From assembly GCA_009733575.1 (NCBI GenBank), contig ML769397.1:310001-374000 (forward strand): DNA of 64,000 nt, read 5' to 3'. The position numbers and the translations under genes are program-made. Shown here one piece after another: positions 47,852 through 60,500 of this stretch. A model generated the notes under the pieces. The model was not told where the DNA came from. It worked only from the letters and a program-made list of their open reading frames with translations, and did not search any database. The first letter of the stretch is position 1. Each line of letters starts with the position of its first letter. This DNA comes from Gymnopus androsaceus JB14. Taxonomy: Eukaryota > Basidiomycota > Agaricomycetes > Agaricales > Omphalotaceae.

Positions 47852-49392
47852 TTAAATGTCCGACATACTGTTCAACAGCCCCACCTTGCCAGCTGCACCA
47901 AAGGCATTCATACTGCTATCCCCGCCATCATTCGTGATCGCAGCAGTGGTACCCGAGCCACTGGCGAGCTGGCTGACGACATCGGATTGCAATTGCATAG
48001 GCACGAAAATAACCTTGCTGTTTCCAGACTTGGCCATTTGTTGCACTAGGAAGATGAATTCAGATGCGCAGAAATAAGCGAGCAAAGAAGATCACTCACA
48101 AGCTTCCAATTGACGGATTTGCATAGCAGCGGGAGAAGCCAAGATATCAGCGGCCTGTCTCATGAGCCTGGCAGAGTCAACTTCAGCCCTAGCGGCGATG
48201 ACCTTGCTTTCTCCGATCCTCTTCTGTTGAGCAGCGGAGCTCAAACTTGCCGAGACTTCGGGACTGAAGATGATATCCTTGATGAGAATACCCTCGATAG
48301 CAACACCCCACTTGTCTGCGATGTCACCGACAATTTCCGCAATCTCGAATGCGATGGCTTCACGTTCGGTAACCACAGACTGGACAGCTCGAGCACCAAC
48401 AACATGTCGCAAAGTCGTCTGCGCTCGTTCAATCAAGGCTTGTCTTAAGTCCGTTATTCCGAAAGCAGCGCGATACGGGTTGCAGATCTGGAAGTAGATA
48501 ACCGAGTCGCTGGGAAAAAATCAGAGACCGAGCTAATTCAAGCTGGGAAGGAATGCATACATCTCGACGTTCACGTTGTCCCGGGTTCTAATAAAGCTAT
48601 TAATATACGCGAGCGTTGTTAGTACGCGGCACTCACATTACTGTCTGTCGTCCAATGGGACTGATCTGGATTTTTACATCCACGATTCTAAAAAGAGGTT
48701 AAATTGAAGAGTTTGAAGGTAAGCCGAGGAGAAAATACCTGAGGGATTCTGTACACACGTTCACCTTGAGGAGCAAGTCAGTCCCGTACATAGACATTTT
48801 TCATAGATAATAAACACACCTGAACAAGACCTGGATCGACGGACTTGTAGAATTGTCCAAACCTCGAAACTAATCCAACAGATCCTAGAATAGTGCGTGC
48901 GAAGCAGTGAGAAACCAGTGTCGAATGCAAGCTGAACGGGATTAGGTCACTATACCTTGTTGAACGTTTCGGAAAGGGTTGGGGAAGGGGCAGCAAGGAG
49001 CCATGCCACAGAAGCCCACGCAAGTACCAAGGGACTGAAGGAGGGAACCGTAGATACCATGCGTGACCTAGAAAATGTCGTTTAACATCCAATAACGAGC
49101 TTCTTTTACGAGGAAGAACTGACCTCGGTGGTTCCAAGGTCCTGAGCATAGGAAGGCTAGGTGGGTAAACAGATATGAGAGCTAGACCAAGAAAATTAAT
49201 CTTTATACGCACCTGCATTTCGCTTCGCTTCAACGGCTGCACCTTGATCATGTGCGTCTTTTGGGGCACTCCCGTTTTGTTGGTGGTAGCATCTGGCTCA
49301 TCAGTAACGTTTGCCGCATGGTGGTCGACGACGTTTCGGTTAGAGCTGGAAGAGGGAGAGGGATTACGATCCTTGCGGTCAATATCAGACAT
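47852..49392 (-). CDS. Stomatin/SPFH (Band 7) domain protein
   Basis: Stomatin-like proteins are membrane-associated scaffolds with an SPFH domain. On the minus strand the start is MSDIDRKDRNPSPSSSSNRN at 49392; an alternative ATG six codons upstream (MFPIPA, 49410) is possible. A hydrophilic leader is followed by the Cys-rich hydrophobic stretch CVGFCGMAPCCPFPNPF (probable membrane anchor/palmitoylation area, about 49030-48970). Then come SVGLVSRFGQFYKSVDPGLV and, after short exons, IDSVIYFQICNPYRAAFGI. The SPFH core is QTTLRHVVGARAVQSVVTER and IAFEIAEIVGDIADKWGVAI. A coiled coil with AAQQKRIGESKVIAARAEVD follows, and the tail ends GLLNSMSDI. Many very short exons occur around 48590-48780, as in other fungal stomatins. 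No break is evident. Confidence 0.88.
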
Positions 49393-50009
49393 TGCTGGGA
49401 TGGGAAACAACCAAGACCCGAAGGATTGTTGAACTTAAATACAAGTTGAGCACAAGACACAAAACACAGCTTTGACATTTACGGCAATCGAGCGGCATGT
49501 CACTCCAGGCGGGAAAGTTCTTCTCACATTCATCGCTTCTAAATCTCAACAGCTATTTCCCGTCAGTCTCGGTTGCTTGTTTATGTGGCTCGCAGTCGTC
49601 GTGGCTTGAACGTGAATTGTATAGATCGCCTGTAGACTTTGGATGTTTGCACTAGACCGACGTCGGAACGGAGAATGAGGGGCTTTCGCTAGATGCCACC
49701 AGGATGCCACATATTGCTGCGCATTTCCACGGAGCTCAATAGTCCAGTCCTGGTCCGACTTGACATCAGTCAGAGACTTGAGCAGGAGCTACCCGTAGAT
49801 TCTTGAAGTCATTTTACTGCGGATTTCGGGGGGAAAATGTACCTGATTCGAATAGGTGTATACTGTATGGTAAGGGGCGTCAGCTACAGTATGAGAGAAT
49901 AATCAAAACAGCTCCCCAAAATCTACATGCGGAAGGCTCCAAATGGCTCCCTAAGAGTTTCAGAAACGACCCAATCAACGGGACGTGATTTTTTTCCCGT
50001 GTAACAACA
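49393..50009. other. Intergenic region upstream of the stomatin-like gene
   Basis: The part next to 49393 presumably includes the promoter of the minus-strand stomatin-like gene. No gene is seen. Confidence 0.6.
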
Positions 50010-50517
50010 TTTACAGCAAATTGCAAAACCGGAGGCCACTTCGGAATCCCTCTGGTGTGATGGCCGCTCGGCAAAGTCCCACTAGCGCTCAGTATAGGCG
50101 CCAATGCGCAGCTCGACCGTAACGACGTTGGACGAGCTTACAATCGTCGCTTCACTGTTGTTTAGCTGCGCGACGCAGAATATGCATTTAGGTAAGTATT
50201 GTTCAACTATGTCTGTCGTCCAAGCTCGTCACTTGTTGACAGTTGGTTGCTCGAACTTTTTTGCTCTGCTACTCAGTAACTGTATATTTAATGTATTTAA
50301 TGTACAATATGCAGCCCCAGCTTGAACAGACATCGGTATACTATATGGTTGGTTAGGTTCTGTGGCCCTATTCCTACTCTTCCTACACTGCAAGTAAGCA
50401 CATGAATTGAATCGATGGTCTGAACAGGCGCTTGCTGGGCGCCAGCAGGGTGGTGCCGGGCGGCGATCACACCAGCGGAATTCCGAAGTGGCCTCCGGTT
50501 TTGCAATTTGCTGTAAA
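50010..50517. mobile_element. Foldback element with about 100-bp inverted arms
   Basis: The left arm starts TTTACAGCAAATTGCAAAAC and continues with CGGAGGCCACTTCGGAAT and CTGGTGTGATGGCCGC (50010 to about 50105). The right arm, read in reverse from 50517, repeats TTTACAGCAAATTGCAAAAC and CGGAGGCCACTTCGGAAT, then CTGGTGTGATCGCCGC (to about 50420). The outermost 38 bases of the arms match exactly and the inner part has diverged. The loop of about 310 bp contains a short hydrophobic open frame (50104-50325) but no transposase motif, so the element is non-autonomous. Confidence 0.8.
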
Positions 50518-50586
50518 CAAAGTGCTCTACTCCAAATATGCTCCACAGACCGGAGCTAGCCAGGAAGCCCAGTCTTCGCTTCACTT

Positions 50587-52196
50587 TGCATATCCTGAAA
50601 ACTCTGTATGATTGACTGTAGATTCTGTGTCGGTATACTTGGTGAAAGCGTCGGGCGTTACAACTGTGCAAAAAATTATGACTTTCCAAGTAACGTCAAG
50701 GGCCATAGGGTGGCCATTAACAAGACGTTATCATTTTCACCTTGGTTTGGTGGGAATATGGCATCAAAGGGTTCCAAGGATATGGCCCGACTTGAACTTG
50801 GTTATGAGATAATCGGACTCGTACTACGAGGTATACTACGGCCTTCGTACTGTACCAGAGGATATGCCTTTCTACGATATATTGTGTGTTCATGATAAGT
50901 TTTGCGCTTCCCACACAAGCATACATGTACACCTCGCTTCGTAGATAGAATCGGTGATGAGTTTGGAAATAGCCTGAGTACGCCACTATTTCTAGCTATG
51001 TCGGAAAAATCCCAATTTGGCTATAAGGGCTCACCGAAGGTTATAGAATTATACTGAATTATGAACAGCTCATAATCATGTTACACGCCAGTTATGAGGG
51101 TCCTATAATCACCTATAAGTTTCCTATAAGCCCTCCTGAAGGCCTCGTAAGTAAGTTCCCCGAATTGCTGTCATCGGGATGGTCCCGTGCATGCTCCACC
51201 AGTGAGAACTCTGACATCACTCTTACGCGAAGACTCTAGGACGTATATAAACCCAATGCACTGGCTTGTTGGGCGTAACTCTCTCTCTTCCCACTTTGGG
51301 TCATAGTATTGGGCATAGTGTTCAGGTAGGGTGAGTCCGACTTACTATATATGGATGTCTAACCTATGCTTACTGTACTTTCGTGACAGCAGGACAACAA
51401 TGAACTTGGGTTGAACTTGGTAATAGGTGTGTGACGTTGTCACCTTCATATTTCTAACAACACTAACCTTACCTTTACTCGTAGATCTGTGTACTTTTAG
51501 TTATTAATTTCATTGGTATCATTTTGTCAGTTTGAATTTGCGTGCCATTATTGGCGCGCTATAATTTTTTTTTCGCCTCAATGGGAATGAGGTTATAAGT
51601 GCATATAGGCCCTCATAAGCCTATAAGTCTGTAATGCCTTTTAAGTAATTTTAGCGATACTTTGGAATTCATAGGGCACGTTATAAATTATACACTTATA
51701 TGATGCTATATCTACTTGTACTTACTTAAAATGAAGATCCTATTTTTGCGACATTAAGCTCGGGTTCAGGTTCTTATCTTTCTATATTTTGAACCTCATA
51801 CGCCACCTTATCACTGCGTAGACCCTACCTGGACGTCCTTCGTGTATCTCGACTTAACACTGCGAGTGAATATTCTAAGGTAATACGATCATATCACTAC
51901 CTCTCCTAACAAGACCTGCACCAGACTTGGTTCACCTCTTGCTTTGTCATCCTTGAAGTAGACTCAGACCTCGTCGCGACGCGTTGCTAGTAAAGCATCT
52001 ATTCCCAGCCCAGGCCAAGATTACAACGACTTTCGTTAATTGTAGCATTACCATGCTCCTCGAGGCCGTGCGCGAAACCTTTCTGCCCTTTTATATAGTG
52101 AGATTGTCGTGCATGTTGTAGAGCTGGTGAAGGCGGAGATGTGGACAAGGCGTACATGGCTCATCAAAACTTGAATCTGGCTCCGGACACAGACCA
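50587..52196 (+). pseudogene. Decayed, deleted duplicate of the 53.5-63.9 kb region
   Basis: Four blocks match downstream sequence in the same orientation and order. 50587-50770 resembles 53512-53735. 51757-51800 resembles 53830-53872, the leader of the EVE gene. 51803-51838 resembles 56800-56835, inside the hydrolase gene. 51893-52196 resembles 63523-63865, inside the CNX1-like gene, for example AAGACCTGCACCAGACTTGG against AAGACCTGCACCAGGCTTGG. The large gaps between the source blocks (about 3 kb and 6.7 kb) are missing in the copy. None of the blocks keeps an open frame over its length. Confidence 0.7.
51091..51630. repeat. Imperfect AT-rich inverted repeat
   Basis: TTATGAGGGTCCTATAATCA at 51093 is similar to the reverse of the TATAAGTGCATATAGGCCCTCATAA stretch near 51592-51617. 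Many TATAAG units surround both ends. It may be the remains of another foldback element, but the similarity is only moderate. Confidence 0.3.
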
Positions 52197-52483
52197 GTGC
52201 TTGCTTTCATCGCTATTCTCTCTCTCATTATACACTCCAAGGTGATTCAAGAACAGAGTGGAATTGTAACTCGAAAGGTTTTATCAGCAGCGTAGTGCAA
52301 TTAAAAGGCATACAGCAGATATAAGTAGTACATTATGTACTAAGCATGTCAATAGAGACTATGACAGAATAATCGCTATGCAGCAGCTCTAGATTCCCTC
52401 GCCTGAGCAGCCCTGCAGTTGCTCCCTGGTACATCGAAGACAAAATCCGGATAACCAGGACGTCTTAATGCATAACAGCAAGC

Positions 52484-53215
52484 TCACTCAATGTCGAACC
52501 TCTCCTCTCCTGGAGGAATGTTTTTCTTCTTGTATCCAACGACCTCCTCCCGCGAAAGTATTGGGTTGAAAGGAAGTGCACCAAACTTGTTCGCAGGAAG
52601 CAATTGCCAGCTCTCTGGAGAATTCTTGGCTCTGTGGGTCAACGAGCTGATAAAGTCCAGACAGCACTTGTTGTTTTGCTCATCAAGGCCGTTATCCCAG
52701 AAGCGAATAGCAAACCCGCTGTCAGGAATTGGAATAGTATGGACGCGGTCTCCATTCTGTGGTTTGAGCTGCAAAGGAGATGTTACCTGGTGAGATCGTC
52801 AGAATAAAGAGCGACGTACACCCCAAACTTGCATCGTTTCTCGACCTGCTCTTTCGAACAAGTCGTTCCAACGCCCATGGTAACGCTCCCTACGCGCTTC
52901 ACGTTGGTAGGGCTGGATAAGCTTGGATCCAACGCGTTCAGTCTTCTTGCCAATCTGCAAGTCTGCGTCGATCTCATCTTCCTCAATCTCCGCGTCAATC
53001 GCGTCGAGCTCTGCATCAATCTCTGCGTCAGTCAGAAAGAAGTTGTCGGGTAACTTCAATGAGGGATGAATTTTCAACGCAGCTGCCTCGAACTTATTTC
53101 GGGGTTTGGTAGGACGGGGTCGCGTGCAAGCCGCAGGAACGATCTTCAATCGTTCAGTACCAGGGATAACGGGGAGGCGGTTATGAAGGTGATGGATAGG
53201 AGGTTGTTTAGGCAT
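52484..53215 (-). CDS. Conserved-looking hypothetical protein, 226 residues
   Basis: Two exons on the minus strand (53215-52820 and 52768-52484) join in phase across a 51-bp GT-AG intron. The protein starts MPKQPPIHHLHNRLPVIPGT. A basic Pro/Arg stretch is followed by an acidic helix built of repeated DAEIDAELDAIDAEIEEDEI units. Next is a basic-aromatic segment (YQREARRERYHGRWNDLFER), and the second exon reads IPIPDSGFAIRFWDNGLDEQ and ends PPGEERFDIE. There is no signal peptide or membrane segment. I do not recognise the family. The clean splice and non-random composition support a real gene. Confidence 0.65.
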
Positions 53216-53875
53216 TTTGTTGAAAGTAATAGGATAATTTGCGGCAGCTTATAAGGTCGTCCTCAAAGCACGGCAGCTGGACGCAAAGGATGATTGTCCA
53301 TAACCACTTTTGGTGGACAAAGATGTTTCCTCGCGAATCATTATGCACAATCGCTTTTGGTGGACAAAGGATACTCATGATGTTATTCCGGTCTTCATTG
53401 TCCTCCTGTGGCGGTTGATGAACATCGATGAAGGGCCAGAAAGGCTCGCGATCATTGATTGATTTTTATGCTCCACCTCGGACTGTCAATGGGCTAGCTT
53501 GAGGTTAGCTTTGCATAGTTTGAAAACTTTACATGATTGACTTGTGATTGACTGCGGATTTTATGAAAGAACAAGCATCGAACATATACCTGGGTGAAAC
53601 CGTCAGGACGTTACAGCTATGTGCAAAAAGATTAAAACTTCCCAAGGAACGTCAAGACCACGGTGGCCATTATATTAGCCGAGGCCTTGTCCGCGAATGA
53701 GGAATCTTGGCCAAAATTGGTGGGGGTATGGCACTGAAGATGAGACGGACGTTACAGGAGCGTTTCACGATCCACGTGATGTGACCTTGGCTTCTTCTTT
53801 ACGCTCGATTCGTTTGAACTTCAAGTTCCTAGCTCGGGTTCTTACCTCTCTTATATACTCTAAATCTCATAAATT
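53216..53875. other. Divergent promoter region between hypothetical and EVE-domain genes
   Basis: About 660 bp between two divergently transcribed genes, so both promoters must lie here. It contains a near-duplicate pair CTTTTGGTGGACAAAG at about 53310 and 53353. The block 53512-53735 has a decayed copy at 50587-50770. Confidence 0.6.
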
Positions 53876-55183
53876 ATGGTGGAACTATACTGGCTGCTCA
53901 AAGCTGAGCCTGACTCGCGCATCGTCAAGGGAAAGGACGTCAAAGTACGTGCACCATTTCCTCTACTGAACAAACAAGGCTAATAGTACCGTATCAGTTT
54001 AGCATTGATGACTTTGAATCAGTGAAAACTTCACCTTGGGAAGGCGTGCGGAACTACGAAGCGAGAAACCTTATGAAGACGATGAAAGTCGGAGAAAAGG
54101 AAACTCGTTTGGCTACTTGAACCTGCTCAAACTGACTTGATAATGTTCATAGGCACTGTTCTATCACTCCAACTGCAAGAATCCGGGTGAGCTCCAACTA
54201 TAAATCCATCTGAAGCTGAAAGCTAATCAGATGTTACCATTTACTAGGGATAGCTGCGTTCGCCAAGGTCGGCTTTTCAAGTTGTTACCTGTGATACAGA
54301 TACCAAGTCTGACAGTCTTACAGGTGTCAAAGGAGGCCTACCCTGACTGTCAGTTTATTCATCTCCGCACAACTCGTTCGCTCATGTTGACGTCGGTTTA
54401 GACACCGCTTGGGATCCGTGAGCTTTGGATTTCACTGCTGTTTGAACTCCATTCACTTCCTCCGATGTAGATCCCATCCATACTATGATCAAGTGAGCAT
54501 GTTCATATACCAATCTCCTTGAACGTTCTCGACGACAATCTCATCCTTCAGAAATCAGACAAATCGTCACCAAAGTGGTTCATGGTGGATTTGACATTCG
54601 ACTCTCGAGCCAACCACTTTATCCCTCTCGCTTTATTGAAGCATATCTCGGAAAAGGTCGACAATCTTCCAGAAAATATGGCGTACATTGGATCGGATGG
54701 TGCAAAGGCTATCAAGAGTACGAGCGGTACTGTCTTTGTGTTAAAATTTCTGCTTAATTTTGAAATCTAGGTATGGACTTGATAAACCGTGGCCGTCTCA
54801 GCATCCAGCGCGTTCAAAAACCGGCTTGGGACGCAATTAGCCTGTTGGCTGAGAGAGGCGGATGGGATGTCTCCAAGTTCATTAAAAAGACATCTACCAA
54901 GAGGGTTACATTAAATCAGTCGCCGGAAAGTGGATCCGTGAACACTCGCACTCGGAGCGGGAAGAAGACAAAAGAAGGCGCGGAGGATGAGGATCAACAT
55001 GCGTATTTAGACGCGGAACTGGAGGAACTGCCGTCGTCAGAGTCGGAAGAAGAGGATGGTGGCGACGAGGAATATGGGAAGAAACCTCGACGGGGTAAAG
55101 CAAGTGGAAGTCAGAAAAGGAAGGCTGTAGGGACAGAGCACCCAGAGTCACGACCTTCGACGAGAGCCAGGACACGAAAATGA
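53876..55183 (+). CDS. EVE-domain protein, thymocyte nuclear protein 1 (THYN1) type
   Basis: EVE domains are PUA-like folds that bind modified bases in nucleic acid. The start is MVELYWLLKAEPDSRIVKGK at 53876, with the family WLLKAEPDS motif. Further exons read FSIDDFESVKTSPWEGVRNY, ALFYHSNCKNPGIAAFAK, VSKEAYPD, HPYYDQ and PKWFMVDLTFDSRANHFIPL, then DLINRGRLSIQRVQKPAWDA. After the EVE domain (about residue 185) comes a low-complexity, highly charged tail with acidic runs and basic ends, likely nuclear. All introns but one have GT donors. The intron after MKVGEK begins GAAACT, unless a GT four codons earlier is used. The genes on either side are unrelated in function. Confidence 0.88.
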
Positions 55184-55560
55184 CAATATTTTACCTGCTC
55201 AGCTTGCATTTGCTACAATGCTAAGTGTTCCATCAGGTTGTGAATATGAACTACTGGATCATTGTGGCTGCTGCTATGGACGCTGACTTATGATGCTGGC
55301 CCCTCTGGGTCTAGCGTTGGCTTTAAGGAGACTAAGATCCATATCGCTGGCTCGGTTGCCTCTCCTCTATTAGATTGGCCTTCGACGAACCTCATACTGT
55401 GAACCGTACGGTTTTTCGTAAAGTCCGGTAAATGAAATGCCGGATGCCGAAGCTCAATCAACATCATCCGATCTCCGAGTGCTCATAATCATGCTTCATT
55501 TTCCTTTCTTACCGGGGACCGACCCTCCTGCGTACAGTTGGCTGCGCTACAGACTAAGAA

Positions 55561-57409
55561 ATGGGCTCCATTTTGAGTACTTCGACTAAACCCACGATCG
55601 TTTATCCACCGACGACTGTTGAGGTGTCTGTAAAGACTGGAGGCGGAACAGGACCCGTATCGTTGCAGAAGTTGGTCGAAGAGCACTGTCCGAGCTTGAA
55701 GAAGGAGTTTAGCCCTCCGTGGTGGTTGTTCAAGTGCGTTCTTACCCTTTGTGCTTTGATATCAAATTCTTACATTCTACGAACCACAGCGGCCATTTAC
55801 AGACATTGTTCAGTGTCGTTGGCGATTTTACGAAGATAGACAAGGTTATATATGACAGGTACTTCCTACTGTTCTCGAAAACTTCAGCTTTCTCAGCATA
55901 GAACACAGAACCTATCTTCGACTCATGGATGGAGGCACTTTGTTCGTGCGTTTCTTCTCATTCTATGTCCCTGCTCTGACTGGTTCAAAGGGGACTCGAT
56001 TTCACACCTGCAGGCGAAAGCTTTCCTGACGACGCGCCTATCATCGTAGTCTGTCACGGTCTAACCGGGGGTTCGTCCTAGAGTTATCGCTGTGCGGATG
56101 CCATCTCAACTTCAATAGGTTCATACGAAGCATATGTGCGTGCTATCCTGGCTCCCGCCTGCGCTCCCGTCTCTGCAGGAGGCCTCGGATATCGCGCGGT
56201 GGTTGTAAATTACCGTGGATGTGCGTACATTTCCGTATAGTCCTAATTCAATGCAAGGCTCACACTTCGAATCTGTAGGCGCTGGCGTTCCACTCACATC
56301 GAAACAACTCTATTCCGCGGGATGGACTGAAGATCTTCGGATGGCGACAATATACCTGTCACACAAGTACCCAAAAGCGCCTCAACTGGGTCTTGCTTTT
56401 TCGCTTGGAGCGAATGTAATGGTTAGATACCTCGCGGAGGAGGCAGAAAGAAGTCGACTAACGTCTGCATGCGTACTGGGAAATGTGAGTTTTTGGAACG
56501 TTTCCACATTCATGATGGCTTACCGATGTCTGTTAAACAAGCCTTGGGATTTGGTGAAGAACAACGAGGCGTGAGTTATAGTATTATCCTAGTCCACAAG
56601 CTACCATTAACTGCGATTTAGCCTCGAACGCACATTTTTAGGAAGACATATCTACTCAAAGGGCATGGCGAACAACCTTATTAATGTTCTAAAACGGCAT
56701 TCCAAGGCGTTAGAAAAAGTCGATCCTCCCGTATCTTCTCCTACGTCGAAGTATGAGCCAGACGCCACACAGGCTTCTCTAGTCTGCGATGCATACCATG
56801 CCGCTATATCACTGCATAGACCCTACCTGGGCGTGTTCGATGACACTTTCACTCGTGTTGGTGGAGGTGGACCCCCCGTTTGGCCACTCTCTTCAGGCTA
56901 CGAATACTACAAGTACTCCTCCAGCCACCATGTCCTACCTCAAGTCAGAAAACCTCTTCTTGCGATTAACTCGAACGATGATCCCGTCGTCGTGCATGCG
57001 CCTTCAACTCCGGAGGAGATTGGTTCTGGTTGGACGATCATGGTCCTAACAGAGGGTATGTGTTCATCATTAAACAACTATCCCTTCTCAACGACTTCTC
57101 TTAGGCGGAGGCCATTTGGGTTACTTCGAACCTTCCAGTGGGACAATACAGGTTGGAACTGATCATTCGAAGCTACATATGAGGAGATGGGTGACGAAAC
57201 CCGCTCTGGAGTGGCTGCGTCTTGCTGCAGAGATCTTGGTACATGACAATTCCGAACATCCACCTCGAGATGTATTCGTGGATGAGGGTGGGTGGATCAG
57301 AGAAGTCGATGGATTGAGAGAAGGTCTTGGGTGTCGCGTGATCGAAAGCGGGGATTTGATTGACGGGACTGAGCTCAAGAAGACACCAGGGATGTTACAA
57401 GGCTTATGA
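55561..57409 (+). CDS. Alpha/beta hydrolase, ABHD1/3 (Eeb1/Eht1/EMB8-like) family
   Basis: Members hydrolyse or transfer medium-chain acyl groups and may make fatty acid ethyl esters. The start is MGSILSTSTKPTIVYPPTTV at 55561. Landmarks in order: SPPWWLFNGHLQTLFSV (across the intron at about 55735-55790), IIVVCHGLTGGS (oxyanion region, about 56040), YRAVVVNYRGC, the nucleophile elbow LGLAFSLGANVMVRYLAEE (Ser in SLG, about 56405), LLAINSNDDPV (acid Asp, about 56965) and GGHLGYFE (catalytic His, about 57110). The catalytic triad is complete. At least five introns, all consistent with GT-AG. The C-terminus (VDEGGWIREVDGLREGLGCR) is intact. Confidence 0.88.
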
Positions 57410-57549
57410 ATACCCAACCAGCGTTAGAGATGCTTTTTGGACTTTCTAACAATGTAGAGTTTTCTGTATACTAATAATTTTATTCACATAGACTAATTTA
57501 TCAGGTTTGACGAGACACAGATACTCTATCTAAACTATGCAGTGCTCCC

Positions 57550-60500
57550 TCATACCACTGACTGAAGTTCTACATCCGACCCGTCTTGCTTTGTTCGCCA
57601 CTGAAGCAGCCTCCGAAGCTGTGGCCATCTCGATACGTACTGTACCAACACACTCTGGGGACCGGTGGATACTTGCGCGGATGAGGTTTCAGCTCGCGGT
57701 GGCGATTCGGACGCTTCAATTGGAGCAGTGGCACTAGCTGCAGTTACAATGGTGGGTGTATCCTGTTCGATTTCATCCTGCACCGACAGTTGAAGCGATA
57801 TTTAGCCAGGTATTTAGGTTGGGATTGGAACTGACCTTTCGTTTATTCAGAACGCGATCCAAGATCTGGATCATGCCTTCAAGGAGGTCTGTTTCTGTTT
57901 CTGGGATTCCGTACGGCGGAGACTCGATCCCGTACGGCAGAAATAGTTCCTTCTCCATATCCAATATATCTCGAAACCCGCGACCAGTGTGGCGAACACG
58001 CAAGTTCCATTGTGAGAAAAAGGCCAGCCAATCTCGACAGCCAGTCAATAAACGGCGGTCAGGGTGAAGCTGAGCAAGATCACTCAGTATATCTTCAAGT
58101 CCATAGTTGTGAGGCTGGCCAATTATGTCCGATTGGATTTGTTGCTCGAAAACCAAAATAAGAAGTGCACGTCGGATGTTTTGGGGTTGATATAGGTAGT
58201 CAACGAAGTGCCCTTTCATTCCACCCCTCATTTTCCCCAAACTAGAAATAAAGGAACCCACTATTCGGATATTTAAAGGGTGGATAGGATAGCTCAGGAT
58301 GAAAGATGAATCAAGGTGGTACTTATAATGCTGCCCCAAGAAGTCGTCGTCCACGAAGATCTGATGCCAAGATTCAGCTGAACTATGACAAAGTAACATA
58401 GCTGACAGATTATCGCAAGCAGAAGCCTCCAACCCGGAAGGAGAAATTGGATAGAGAATGGTCCACGTAGGGGTGTTCGCGGTGGTCACTACTAAGGTTT
58501 ATAGCACAACGTATCACCTGGATCTCGGATTGCAGCAGTTGGTGACCGCTCGCTAGCTTGGTTTGCCAGTACATCTTTATGAACCCTTTTTGAGGCCAGT
58601 ATTGTGTATTTTGCTGTGTGAGACGAATAATGAGATTACCAACGAAGTCCCTAAACGCTTTTCCATCGAATTCCTCATCTTTGAGGAGATCTTTTTCAAA
58701 ACACTCGAAGATGTAGTCAATTGTGCCCCAATAATCCTGAACTCTGGTGATTGGCATCTCTGCCAATATTATGTAGAGCAAACTCTATAGCGGCCTCTAT
58801 GACTCGATTGCTGAGAGGTAGATGTCGACAGTCAGGGTGGCAGAATGGAGTTGACAACATGTGGAGAAGATAATTCTGGATGAAAAGATGGTACTCAGGA
58901 TAGGAGTGCATTACAGTGGTCATTCCCAAGCTAGTAGCTGAAGTTGGAGCCAGAGGGTCCCATAGGACTCTGAGTAATGTGTTACAGAGAGCAGGATCCA
59001 ACTTCAAGTTTTGGGCATTAATACCCTCAGCCTCCAAGAGGCTAAGAGCATTTCTCAGCATTGCTGTCCATACCAGTGGATGGTGAGGAATATTATGATA
59101 TGTTAACATAGATTTGTAGGCCATGACATGCCATTGGGTTGGATACCCAGTGGTCAAAAAAGTGGGCTGACAGGTATGCCAGTTACCAATCCCCATGACT
59201 GTTGATGCCAACACAGTATGAGGATGAACTGGAAAGAATAGCAAAGTCCGGCAAATTTTCTCTGCAACATTCTCCAGATCTTTATTACATTGCAAAATGA
59301 GAGGATTGCTTTTGTGCGCTGAAGTGCAGCTGAGCAGGAGATGCTCAAGAACAGGCTCAACCTTATTAAAATTAAACAGGTTATTGACATCCTGCTTGGC
59401 ATTCGCAGGAAGTCCACCGATGGCTTGCATAACCACGCTGTGAACAGAGGTGTTCGAGGACATGGTAAATAACCAATGAAGAGCTTGCACAGACAACGTA
59501 TCATAGTCACGATCTACGGCGGATTTCTCGAGATCATTCAACGGCCCAAGTGTTGATTCATGAGAGTTTGGGAAACTCTTTGGCCCTTGACCTAAAGACA
59601 CGGACTGTCTGATTCTAAGAGCCAAGGATTTCAGGCATTCGCCAAGGGAAAGAACAAAGCTTGATAGTGGTGTTTGATATGGGCACTGGGGATAAAATAT
59701 GGGGAGGATGTTCGTTGCAAAATAGAGTGCATAGACTACGGCTGCGATAGTACCGATGATCCATGATAACACCACGTGAAGTGGTACCAGGAAAAGAACA
59801 AGTCCGGCAAGAAACAGTGCCAGCGAAATATGCATGATGACAGGCAGAGAACCGATGATGGTGAGGACTTGCCAGGTTTCGAATCCACCGAACCTGTAAT
59901 GTCGGACATGACTTCGCTCTCCTGGAGTCCCTGACCGAAGTGACATGTAGCGATGGAGCCATTGCTTTATCAAGACAGACGCCAGTGCCACGACAAGGCT
60001 AAGGGCGAGACTGACCACCCATAAGCCATTCACCCATACGTCAAGAGTATTTGGCACGAATTTAGCATTGGGATTAAGAGATGAGGGCACTGTCATGTTT
60101 GCGGAAGCGCCTTCAGCCGCAGCGCGAACAAGTTCGTACAGTAAAGCTGCTGACACTTGGGTGTAATCGACCTGAAGATTCTGGGATGTTTGTACCAAAA
60201 AGGAGGTCACGACAGCGGAGAACAGACCCGCCTGCAGCTCGCTCGATTAGTATTTCTGTTTGACATGAAAACAGAAACACGTACGAATACTAGCATCGCG
60301 TCTAATCCATCGCGCGCTTCTCCGACCATGTTCCCGTCGAAAATGGCGCTCTCTGCGAGGTAGGTCCGCCATACTCGTGCATTTGGGCCGGTTTCTTCAA
60401 GGAATGGATCCTCAGGAAATATATGCTCATAATCATCATTGAGTACTGCGTTCCGAGGATTAATCTCAAAAATAATAAGTAAGAAAGGTCAAATGGATGG

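Noticed and set aside
50104..50325. Possible transposase or membrane gene inside the foldback element
   Set aside because: Only 73 codons, no DDE or other transposase motif; it may be a captured fragment but cannot be called a gene.
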